64,000 bases of DNA from Mugil cephalus (Eukaryota; Chordata; Actinopteri; Mugiliformes; Mugilidae): contig NC_061786.1 of NCBI RefSeq assembly GCF_022458985.1, positions 20,156,974 through 20,220,973 on the forward strand, written 5' to 3'. Shown in pieces: positions 24,001 to 35,200 of the stretch (position 1 is its first letter; each line of letters starts with the position of its first letter). Position numbers and translations under genes: made by a program. The notes under the pieces were generated by a model that was not told the origin of the DNA, did not search any database, and saw nothing but the letters and a program-made list of their open reading frames with translations.

Positions 24001-24511
24001 TAGTGGAATTAGTGTGCATTGACATGAATAACATGGAGCAGGAAGGTGAAATGTTGTCCCGGATAGAGAGCAGATTGTCCAGTGTCCTCCTGTCCCTCTC
24101 TGTGACAAACATCTCCAACCCAACGCCAACAACATGCCCAGATATTTGGATCAACTTGTCAATACTAGTGGTGTCAAATACCAATGTTGAAGGCAAACAT
24201 GCTTCTCCTCTTGGGAAAAAGGGTGTTTGTGTATTTCCTGCTGTTGCCACAAGGAGGCGACAAAGCTTCCTGACTGCAGCTTTAACTAATACTACGACAT
24301 AATTTCTTTCACTGTGCGCTGCTGCGTTTGTAACTGGATATAAATACAAAAATATGTTATAGAAAAGCTTCACATGTTTTTTTTTTTGTTTTCATCACCA
24401 GGTGTTACTGACACTGCAGCTGCGTTTCAGTTCTCAGAGACCAGCTCCAAGCTGACGGTCCACGGCCTGAACCTCAGAGTGGCAGCGGACTGGGAGATCC
24501 AGATAGGTTAA
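15064..24511 (+). CDS. ganc: Neutral alpha-glucosidase C (glycoside hydrolase 31)
   Basis: Coding exons: 15064-15092, 15590-15652, 15829-15931, 16647-16774, 16903-17082, 17255-17258 (micro-exon, inferred), 17352-17415, 17731-17827, 17930-18113, 18645-18789, 18875-19110, 19188-19314, 19406-19485, 20364-20507, 20668-20764, 20840-20941, 21228-21402, 21515-21583, 22101-22165, 22253-22329, 22407-22481, 22571-22684, 23306-23418, 23806-23909, 24402-24511. The sum is 894 codons plus stop (human GANC about 914). GH31 marks: the nucleophile motif [10 protein letters not shown] (Asp about 491), the acid/base region WTGDN (Asp about 567), [15 protein letters not shown] and FCGADVGGF. It hydrolyses terminal alpha-glucose units of oligosaccharides and glycogen-like substrates at neutral pH. 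No signal peptide is evident, unlike ER glucosidase II (GANAB). Naming follows similarity plus position next to capn3. The ATG at 15064 is in a short first exon whose GTACAA donor gives the right phase; the stronger GTGAGT nine bases inside does not. Confidence 0.93.
17255..17258 (+). other. ganc: Putative 4-nt micro-exon of ganc
   Basis: Exon 16903-17082 ends in phase 2, but the next recognisable exon (17352-17415, ...[15 protein letters not shown]) needs phase 0. The only GTAAG-type donor preceded by an in-frame AG acceptor in between is CACGGTAG-CGAG-GTAAGA. It contributes CGAG, completes an AGC codon and adds GAG, restoring the frame. Human GANC has a longer exon here by recollection. A frame error or an assembly base slip is the alternative. 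Confidence 0.45.
17608..17725. repeat. Dispersed repeat abutting a ganc acceptor
   Basis: TTTCAACATAAACTGAACATTA here is shared with positions 106-127 at the left window edge, and both copies later contain a TAATT...CATCCAG(T/C)GTCT block. This copy ends about 25 bases before the acceptor of the ganc exon at 17731. Confidence 0.5.
19715..20248 (+). mobile_element. Degenerate Tc1-like transposon in ganc intron
   Basis: The stretch follows the order of a common fish Tc1 transposase gene with many gaps: GATCAAACAGATGAGCTACTG, then GACTCTGATAGAAAGG, CCTTTCATGGAAAC, ACAAAGCAAAAATGGTTCAG, GGTGTTGACTTG..TCCAAATTCCCC, and the terminal GTGGTCATAATGCTATGGC. No open frame remains. It lies in the 0.9-kb intron between exons 19406-19485 and 20364-20507. 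Confidence 0.7.
21664..22073 (+). repeat. ganc: GATA-type microsatellite/minisatellite in ganc intron
   Basis: About 410 bases built from TAGATAGATATCAG and TAGATACTAGATAGATA variants with no coding content. It fills most of the intron between exons 21515-21583 and 22101-22165 and is likely length-polymorphic. Confidence 0.95.
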
Positions 24512-24671
24512 CTGAGACTACGGAGAGTTCTGTGATTTTTACTAAATGATGACTTGTGCCAAAGCTTCACGTTTAAATTCTGAGCCCTGAATCCGTCCAC
24601 ACGCTTGTGTTTCTCAGAGCAAGTCTGAACAAACCAGACACATCATCAGCTGTGAGCAGCAAGATTATTTT

Positions 24672-24677
24672 AATAAA
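24672..24677 (+). promoter_or_regulatory. ganc: Polyadenylation signal, ganc
   Basis: AATAAA lies about 160 bases after the ganc stop codon (24509-24511), the first canonical signal downstream. Confidence 0.65.
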
Positions 24678-24873
24678 CACTTTCTAAACAATAGTTATTA
24701 TCTGGCCGAAAGTTTCCTTGAATGAATGTGATGTTGCATTTGTTATACCAACATTGTTTTTTTTGTCGCTGTGTGACCTGACTTCTTCTTCTTGTTCTTC
24801 TTCTGCTCCTCAAAGTCAAACACAAGAATAATTCAACAAGAAATTATTGAAATAGCCAAATCTCTACAGGAGA

Positions 24874-25401
24874 TAGTGATGTTTGATACTAGTGAGATCC
24901 AATACCGATAAATCTAAAACAAACAAAAAAAGTGTATTTCAAATCATTGTGTCATAAAGAATACTAGACATCAGAGTAATTTATTTATTTATTTTAAACT
25001 CTGAAGTATTGAGGTAGAGGCCTCATTCACTATATAGCTGAGCTAATACAACAACAGAAAAACCACAACCATACAAAATATGTGAAAATTCAGTTTCAGA
25101 CACTAAAAAAAAGAAATAAATAAGACCATTAAAATAAATTATTTAATTATTAAAGAACTACAATAAAATGAAAGCTTGTATCTTAATTGTGACCCTGTTC
25201 TCTCCTCTTCTGTCCTCCTCGTCATAAATGCCTCATATTTTGTGTTGTGGTTCAACCTGAGGCTTCGTTATAATAGTTTAGTAACTTTCCACTGTGTTAC
25301 TACATCACCTCTAATGACTGAAGTATCGAAAGATTTGAGAATCAATTTTAGAGCATAAAGACCTGGTATCGGAAGTATCGATATTTCAATATCGATCACT
25401 A
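24874..25401. mobile_element. MITE-like element between ganc and capn3
   Basis: The left end TAGTGATGTTTGATACTAG is roughly inverted at the right end (ATATCGATCACTA, preceded by GGTATCGGAAGTATC). The interior is AT-rich and non-coding. The TATCGATA-type ends resemble the repeat at about 7888-8260. The rest of the interval 24512-26290 holds the ganc 3' end and capn3 upstream sequence, including a CAGCTG E-box at 25960-25965 and CCAAT boxes near 25992 and 26143; nothing else was recognised. Confidence 0.45.
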
Positions 25402-26290
25402 ATGGGAAACACTAGAATGAAATATTTTAAGTAAAGATCACTGAGAATATTTCAGTTTAAAAAGCATAAAAAGTGACTGTTTAGTCTCAGCCGCTTTCTG
25501 TTTTCTCTCTAGTTGTTGCCTTATTCGTGTTGGGATCGGGAAAGGAGGCAAACGTCACAGAAATTAGTTTTAAGCTTCTGTTTTTAAAGCTGTGCGCTGG
25601 TTTGGATTCTCTTGAGACGACGAGATCTGAACATCTGGGCGAATATCTTTTTCGATTTTGATCCCTGACGATGACGTTTGTCACCTGAAGCGTCCCAGTG
25701 GCCTATTTGTGATCCCCCGTCTAAACCCCCCAAAAAACGGCGGATTGAGTTCAGTGCTAAAAATGGACGATGCTCCTCTTCGTAGCATTATCCTGCTCCA
25801 GTTATGCTGAGACTGCTCGACGCTGAGCTCCATTGAGAACAGGTTTAAAGGGCTTGAATGCCTTCTGCTGAGGCAGGCCATCTAACGACCACTCTTTACA
25901 TGCCCTCTGGCGCGGCCCGCTGGCCTTTGTCACCCAACAATGATGGCACCGGAGCACCGCAGCTGGGGAGGGATCATTGTCCCCCTCTCGGCCAATGGGA
26001 ACGCGACGAGCCGACGTTCAGGTGCAGCCTCCGTGCATGTGTGTGCGTATGTGCAAAGGTGAATGCATGTGGAGTGAATGTCTCTTTCACACCGAGCATC
26101 GACTCTGTGACGAAGGGGAGGGGGACGTCACGCAAAGGAAGAGCCAATCAGATATTAGCTGTTTGGATTTATGCCAGGGTCTTTAGGGCTTGTAAGACTT
26201 TAGTACAAGAGGTAAAAGCCAGTTTTTTCTTTTGCCCTCCCCAAAAAAAAAAAAAAAAAACACGGAAGAGAGGAAGCGAGCCGAGACGAG

Positions 26291-29200
26291 ATGCCTTATA
26301 CACCGTCTGGCTTTTTCTGCGACCGGTTGATCCGGGAACGAGAGCGGAGGGACGGGGAAGGGTCCCTGAACAAGCCCCTGCGCTTCAACGGCCAGGACTA
26401 CAACACCCTGAGACAGGAGTGCATTCAGAGGAAGAGCCTGTTCGAGGATGACTCTTTCCCGGCCACCGTCGAGTCTCTGGGCTTCAAGGAGCTCGGGCAC
26501 AAGTCCAACAAGGTCAAGAACATCGTCTGGAAGCGGCCTAAGGTAGGACGGAGAGGGTTCAGGGTGTTATTTTGTTAGAGCTGACGAGGGATGTTACCTG
26601 AGGATGGACCTGAAATACCACAGGAGGGAGTGGAATTAAAGGAACGTCCAATAACATCAACTTATATTTGTGAAGTTTTCAGTGTTTGCAGCAGAGACGT
26701 CCGACTGATTCTTAGTCGACCCTGAAGTGACGTTAACTCCTGTTTGTGGTTTGTCTTCTGCAGGAAATCTGTGAGAATCCCCAGTTCATCGTCGGAGGAG
26801 CCAGCAGGACCGACATCTGCCAGGGAGATCTCGGTAAATCAAGCTTTATTCATGTCAACGATCGGATCACATTTATTCTTTTTGCAGTGAAACTACAGTG
26901 AAACGCTGGAGAGGAGCATCATCCTGTCATTGTTTAGCTCTTTCTAGATGTGGGAACCCTGCTGACTGAAGCAAAAAAACAAAAAAAATAACACACACAA
27001 GACATGTTGGGAAGTGTTTAGGTGATAACATGGTGGCAAACATCCCGTGTATTCCCTGCACACGGCCTCCCTGCCTCCCTCCCTCCCTCCCTCCTCCCTC
27101 CCCTCGTATTGTGCCTACTCTTTTGGAAGGGAATCCATCCAGCAGCACTTCTCATTGTTGTTCAGATTGGACCACAAATAAAGGGACAAAAGTCCTGGCA
27201 GACACTGTTAACCGTTCCCCGTTGAAAAACTTTTGACACTGTCCCCCAATCAGAGAATGCAGACGTCAGCAGCGTTTCTTTTCCTCATGCAAAACAAAAA
27301 AACAAAAAACAAAACAAAAAACTACATCCAGGAGAGATGTTGATGAGAGGCTGTAGAGCTCCACTACTGAACATTTATCAGACACTTCATCCCAGGAGCA
27401 GATCTTATCACCCGGTGGCTGTTTCCTCTTATTAAAGACATTATTTGAAGCTTCGTCTTTCTGTGTCCAGGTGACTGCTGGCTGCTGGCTGCTATTGCCT
27501 GTCTCACCCTGAATGAGAAGCTTCTCTATCGAGTGGTTCCCCACGAGCAAAGCTACTCAGACAGCTATGCCGGCATCTTCCACTTCCAGGTCAGAAACAA
27601 TCACCTGTTCAGTCTCCACTTCTGTTTTTATCATTTTATACCTTCTTAAAATCAATTTACGGAAAACTAAACCCATAAGTGGATGTTAGAGCTTCAATAA
27701 GTTGACCTTCATCATCTCATTAATATTTTCAGGCAGTTTTGTTGTACATATAAGAGTCTGATGAGTTTTCTTTTTGTGCATGAGAGCTAAATATAAATCA
27801 CCTGAACAATGCTAACTCAGCTAACACCTCTGACACAACAGAACAAACCACAGTAGCGTTAGCACAAGGCTAAGTTAGAGCTAACGGCTGAGAGCACACT
27901 TCTTTCTTCCTCACTGCGTTCACAACACAGTTTTCTATGTAGCCCAACATATTTGAAGACCCTGAATGTAAAGTCTATAACATAAACAAATTAATTTAAA
28001 ATGAACTAAATTAACTTAATTAAACTGACACGGCTTTGGTTTTTGATTTCAAAACATCTGCAAACTGACGGCCAGAAATGTGTTTCACAGCAGGGTTAGG
28101 AGAATGTCTGAAATGAAAAAACTTTCTTGTCTTTTTTTATTTTTTTATTTTAAATCTGTCGTATCCAACAGGCTCTTAAAAACAATAAAAGACAAGATGC
28201 CCGTCTTGTGTAGCAGATTTCCTTCCCCAGTAGCTCGGTGTGAAGTTAAACTCTGACTTTAAAGTTTTTTATTTAATTTTCTGAATAAACAAATAATAAG
28301 ATACTAAAAGAAGATAGGATCTTTTTTATTGTATTATATTTATTGTATTTTTTATTGTAATTGTCCAGTAAAAATGAATCCTGGAAACAGTTTAGCCGCT
28401 CTCAAAAAATTAATTAAATGATTGTGGAATAAACAGAAAAAAATAGTGCTTCTTTTTGTGAATAAGTAAAAAAAAACCTTTGGTGTAGGGGTGATAAATT
28501 AGAATAAATAAACGGATAGAAGACGGTGACCAAGGTCCAAAGTTTAAAAAGACTTTACTAAAAGTGACTAATCATAAAAAGTTGAAGAAATGTTTTTTCA
28601 CTTCTCCTCCCTGACCTCCTCCTGTATCCCCTCAGTTCTGGCGTTACGGCGACTGGGTCGACGTCGTCATTGACGACCGCATCCCGACTTTCAACAACCA
28701 GCTGGTCTTCACCAAGTCCGCCGAGAGGAACGAGTTCTGGAGCGCCCTGCTGGAGAAGGCCTACGCCAAGTGAGCCGCTTTACTCTCCGACTGTTCACGT
28801 TACATGAAAGGAAGATAAATTACCGACACATCCCACGTCTTTGGATCCCTCCCGGCTGCAGATTTAGGCTTTAAACTTGCACATTTTGATTCGTCGATGA
28901 ACGTAGCGTCTCTCTGTTTTCAGGCTGCACGGCTCCTACGAGGCCCTGAAGGGTGGAAACACCACGGAGGCCATGGAGGACTTCACCGGTGGAGTCACCG
29001 AGTTCTACGAGATGAAGGAGGCTCCTAAAGAGCTCTACAAGATCATGAAGAAAGCTCTGGAGAGGGGCTCGCTCATGGGCTGCTCCATCGACGTGAGACA
29101 CCTTTTAATCTCATTCCTACTTCTAAAATATAGTTTAATTTAATAAAGCTCTGTGGTAAACCTTAGATTATTTAAAACCAAACTCAGAAGCAATGCATGG

Positions 29201-32200
29201 TTTATTTACATTACACTAACTTTTTAACTATTTAAGCAAAAGCAACATGTTTACGATGGTTATTTCACATTGAGCTTGTGGTATTTATTCACTGATTTTT
29301 ATTATTTCTGCTTCATAATGATCTGTTTAATTTTTTCCACTATATGATGAGCTGCATGCCCTCCACAGACATTAAATATTTCCTTTATCCTTTATCCACA
29401 GTCCCTGGTTCCTGCTCGCTTCGAGACTCGTACCGTGACGGGTCTTGTGAAAGGTCACGCCTATTCTGTGACGGCCGTGGACGAGGTAAAGCTCAGCCAG
29501 GGGATAATAGCGCGTGGGACGATCCCAAACGTTTGTCTTATTATGGGGGGAGGGGGTTTACATGAGGGGCATGCAAATTCAAATATGAGAACCTCCAACT
29601 TGTGTGTGTCCCTGCAGTGTAAACCGTCCCAGCACAAAGACTCTAAAGTTCGCCTGGTGCGTCTCAGAAACCCGTGGGGTCAGGTGGAATGGAACGGCCC
29701 CTGGAGCGACAAGTGAGGATGTTTTAATCTCGATCTTTAGCCTGAATTAAAAACTTACTCTGAAGACTTTAACGAGATCTTCTCTCCGACAGCTCCAAGG
29801 AGTGGGCCACGCTCTCCAAGGCCGATAAAGACAAGCTGCAGCACCAGAGCGCCGAGGACGGAGAGTTCTGGTCGGTGGAACGTCGTCTCGGCTTTTCACT
29901 GTAGAGTCTGCGAAGTATCTAAACGTTCTGTTTCCGTCCAGGATGTCGTTCGAGGACTTCAAGAAGAACTACACCAAGATCGAGATCTGCAACCTCACCC
30001 CCGACGCCCTGGAGGACGATAAGATCCACAAGTGGACGGTTTCCGTGAACGAGGGCCGCTGGGTGAGAGGCTGCTCGGCCGGAGGCTGCAGGAACTACCC
30101 AGGTACCGTCCAGAGTGACGCTGACGCTCGTTCCAGTTCCTGGTAAAATATCGTCAAAGAAACCTAAATGCTAGCTGAAATGTCCCGCAGATACTTTCTG
30201 GACCAACCCTCAGTACCGCCTCCGTCTGCTGGAGGAGGACGACGACCCCGAGGACAACGAGGTGGTCTGCACCTTCGTGGTGGCGCTGATGCAGAAGAAC
30301 AGGCGGAAAGAGCGCAAGATGGGGGCCAACCTCTTCACCATCGGATTCGCCATTTACGAGGTGTCCGCGCTGGTTCTCGTTGGCTGGTTGGAGCGTTAGG
30401 GCAGATTAAATAACAACGTTTCTTAGCATTTGTTTAAATTCCCATTTTGATTGTTTCCTAGTCTTTTAAAGAAATTAGTAAAAAGAAACATGTCTCTATG
30501 TTTTATTAATTTTTAAAAGACTTCAATCCTGATGTTGCCTCTTTCTTTCTGCAGGTGCCAAAGGAGGTAAGAAAGATGTAAACCACACTCACACTGGAGA
30601 AAGAGTTTGCAAGTTAATCACACAATTTACAAATTAGTTATCTATTATTTAATATATGTACAGTAACTGTCATGACCTCCCCTCCAGATGCACGGAAACA
30701 AGCAGCACATGCAGAAGGACTTCTTCCTCTTCAACGCCTCCAAGGCTCGCTGCAAGTCCTACATCAACCTGCGCGAGGTGACCCAGCGCTTCCGCCTCAG
30801 CCCCGGCGAGTACGTCATCGTTCCCTCCACGTACGAGCCGCACCAGGAGGGAGAGTTCATCCTGCGAGTCTTCTCCGAAAAGAGGAACACCTCAGAGTGA
30901 GTGGGTGAGGGCGAGGTGGGGGGGTGACCTGCAGGGGGCGCACTAGGCTGCATGAGGACGCCACCATAGAGAGTATTTTTATTGGTGTATTACTTCATTT
31001 CATTTTTTTTTAAGTAGGGCTGGGTATAGAATACAAATAAACATAAAAGTCATGTTAGATTCTTTGCACTGATTGTCATTTCTAGGAAGTGGAGTATATT
31101 AATGTGGAAAAACTCAAATTGAAGGAATTTCTGAGAGTTGCAACACTGTTTGAGACCAATTTAAATTAAGATTTAATCAGAAAAAGTAGGAGTAACATCC
31201 ATCCAGTCTCACATTTAAAGATGTACCTTTTACTCTCAAATCAGACAAAGAAAAAAATCCTATTTAAGATTAAGAAACAGGCAAGTTTTTGGCATTTTTG
31301 CTCAAATAAATTATACAGATTAATTTAATTTGCTGCAGATGAACAATTTGGCTAAACAATGCTGTTAATATCCCAATGAATATGCATTTTAATATGCAAA
31401 ACAAAACAGAATTATTAAGAGACGCTCAGCAGTGTTACAAGTCTTTTACAGATAAACAAAAAGCAAATGTTCCCAGCCCTGCTTGCTAGAATCTGCCTTT
31501 TACTGTGCGGGTTTGTGTGTCTGCTGATGGGGGTTGGGGGCTTGTGTCGGAGTGCTTGGCGGGTGGGACACAAAACCACCAAGAACAAACTGTTTTAACG
31601 GCGATTTGATTTGTAGAGCTGGACGAAATCGGCCCCAGTTCGAAGCTGTTATGGAATCTTTTTTAGGACAAGCGACTTCAGATATGGGCACGATCTGGTA
31701 AACGTTCTTTAAGCATTCAGTGCTGCATACTCTACAAAACAGCCACCTCCCCTCCCTTGCTGCCCGTGGAGGACCAGACCGGGGGGCCGGACCATGGATC
31801 ATGAAAATTAGTTATTCATAAGGCTAATTAAAGTTAAAAAAAAAAAAATCAGGATTGCCCAAAACAAGAGAAAACACTTGACGGGAGGAAGCAACAGGTG
31901 GTATAAAACTAACACACTTTATTCACAGCTTCATTTAACAGTTTATTATTTTTACATTTACAGTGCAGCAGGATTATGGGACTATAAGCCTCTAGAAACT
32001 GTCAGTTTTATTAATTTATTTGCTCAGTATCTGTAAAGAATAGGAGAGAACAGGCTTATGGTCCAGATGAGAGGATGTTGTCACCATGGTGACCGCTGTT
32101 TGTTCATCTTCATCCAGGGAGATAGAGAACAGGATCGAGGCCGACCATCCAGTGGTAAGTGTCCTCTCGTTTTTCTTCTACATCCTTATAAAGATTTAAC

Positions 32201-35200
32201 CTTTTTTGTGGTCAATAAATCCTTATTTTATTCATTTATGTTATGTTTCTTTGCAACTTGTGAAAAACATCCATCACATACAAATTTGAAATCTTCAAGT
32301 GTTTGTGACGGAAATTTAAAAAATTTTGGTCATTTGATTTTAATTTATGCTTTTATTTAATGTGTAATTTAAAGGTGAAAAGTAGAGCCCCTATAAGAAA
32401 GTATTTACCACATCAGATGTTTTCTGCCGTTCTGTTTTAACCGTAAAAGTGTGAACAGATTTCTACAAATAAATGTAAATTAATTAAAAATATATGAAAC
32501 CTGGAAATTCTCTCAACTCAACGATGGAAACTACGATAAGAAAGGCAAGATAAAATATATACAGTATATATCCAATATTAAAAGTAACAATATTTACTGA
32601 TATATTACAAGATAAATATCATTTTACAAACACAGCATGATGCTGCCACCACCGTGCTTCTACCTTCAATCTGATTTTCACGAAAAGGTTGAACAAGTCA
32701 CAGAAATGACTCAGACACACGGCTAATCTTCAGATTTCTTTTATTTCCTCGCCTTCTTCTCTACTTCGCTGCTCCGTGGCGCTTCAGCCGGCCCCGGCCT
32801 CGGCAGGAGAGGAGAGCGAGGAGGACCAGCAGTTCCGGACTATTTTTCAGGAAATAGCCGGCGACGTGAGTGTAGGGAGAGAAATTTACGTACTTAAGAA
32901 AACTTTTACAATCCAAGCCTGTTTTAACTGCAACTAATATCTAAAAAACATGTGTTACAACATCTATATCCTGTCTTCTTCTTGTTCTTCTTCTACTTCC
33001 ATGTCTCTGCGCGACCACTTCTGTCTCTCAGGAAATGGAAATCTCAGCCAACGAACTAAAAAACGTTCTTAACAGAGTGATCACCAAACGTGAGTCAGCT
33101 GAATGGTTTTCACTTTGTTTGTATTCCTTGATATTTAAATGTGACACTGTTGCTTTCTATTATTTTAAAACTGTAAAACTATAATGATATTTTCTACTCT
33201 GATCTAACAATGACAAGAAAAAGTCATTTTATTATTAATTATCCTGACAAATGTTTGTAGTACGTCGCTGACTCACCCTGCACTAAGGGGCGTGTACTAA
33301 TTCTGCATCCAATGAAACACGTTCTCAAACTTTCATGCCTCTGCTCTGACTCTTTATTCCAATATGTGACTTAATGGGAGCCTCAGTCCAGAAAAATGGA
33401 AAATAATTGATACTTCTACAGTAGCTTAAAGAAATGTACATTAATATGGTTATTATGTCCAACAATGACAAGAAAAAGTAATTTATTTATTTTTTTAAAC
33501 AAATGTTTATTCCTATGTTTTTTTTTTGTATTTATCTTTGATAAGCTAATATAAGATAAGATATATTACACTTTTTAATAGAAGAAATGTATGGAAGGGT
33601 ATTGCATTTACTTGAAAAAAAAATCTGGTAATTTATTTTTTGGTTTGATTTCTGGGCTAATTATTTCTGTTTTTCTGAGTAATATATGTTTATAATTTTT
33701 AATTTATTTATTTTTGGGCTTGTTTAATTTAAATCAAGAACCACCAGAACCACTGGCGGGCTGGTGGTTCTCACGGGACTTCGAAGTACCTCAATAATTT
33801 GGGGGAACAAAAAATCTGAAAACAAGAAAAAAAAATATGAAAAACATACTCTGAAAAACAAACCAAAAATGTGTATATATTACTCAGAAAAACAGAAATA
33901 ATTATCCCAAAAAACAAACCAAAAAGTAATTTTTTTTTTAATTTGAATGCAATACGCTTATGTAGAAATTCACCTGAATACTGTTATGTTTATGTAATGA
34001 ACTTGTAGCTGAGATGAGACTTGAAGTCTGTGACATTAAGTTTTAATAATATTAATAATCATCATCTCTCTCCCTCCAGATAAGGACCTGAACACCGAGG
34101 GCTTCAGCCTGGAGAGCTGCAGGAGCATGATAGCTCTGATGGACGTATCCTTTGTATCGAGTGCATCGGGCCGACTGCGTCGTCTCTAGGAGGCACAGTC
34201 TGCCGAGACCCGTGGCAGGGTCTGTGATGGACGCTCACAGGGTCTAGGTCTCCAGTCACCCCCCCACCCACACCCCTGCCCCCACCACCTCCTCCACCCC
34301 TAAACACATTCACAATTTGACCCCCGACCTCAAACGTCACCTCAGTGATTTCCTTTTTCTCTGTTATGCTGCAGCTTGAAGTGAACAGTCTGTTGCTCGT
34401 GTTTGGTCTTAACTGCGTGTGTTTAGATGGACGGGACGGGCAGACTGAACCTTCAGGAGTTCAGACATCTGTGGAATAAGATCAAACAGTGGCAGGTGGG
34501 AGTTTAGACGTCGCTTTCTAGCGTTCGGTAGTTTTTTAGCTCATGTGCGTGACGTAGATAAAACCTGCTCTTTTTCAGGGAATATTTAAACACTACAACG
34601 CCGACCAGTCCGGTACCATCAACAGCTACGAGATGAGGAACGCTGTCAACGATGCAGGTAACAACACGCACACTTTCTTCATTTATTTCTTTATTTCTGT
34701 TACAGTTAATTTAATAAGCTAAATTCAGATCATCCAGGTCATGATATATCTAAAAAACAAAGCTAGAACAAAAACAACTGGACTTATTTGAGTTTTCTTG
34801 AAGACATTTTATCAGAGTCTTTAGTTGTAAATGATGGATGATGGTGGAGAACACCCGGGTTAATATAAAGTATAACATGACATGGATTGATGAGAATCTC
34901 CAAATATCAGTTTCTGTTGACTGAATTTTCTTTGCTGAGGTTTTGAGATATAATTTGATTTCAGTGGAGGTGAATGGAATTTAGTTTTCTTGACAATTTT
35001 TGTTTGTTTTACATCAAAAACCAAAATATGACGTGTGCACGACATGATATGCAAGAAGAGGAAGGCTGCAAAGATGCTGAGGCAAAGAATTAAGCTAATA
35101 AATATATCTAGAAATATATATAGTAAGTTATTTAATAAAAAAAAATCTTCTTTTCATCTCATGAATCTGTTATGGTTAAAAAAACAGAATATTTTCCATT

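Noticed and set aside
25858-26451. 197-codon plus-strand frame overlapping the start of capn3
   Set aside because: It overlaps capn3 exon 1 in another frame, has no family resemblance, and lies in the capn3 upstream/5' UTR region.
31500-31802. 100-codon minus-strand frame in a capn3 intron
   Set aside because: No recognisable motif, no splice partners, antisense to an intron; likely chance.
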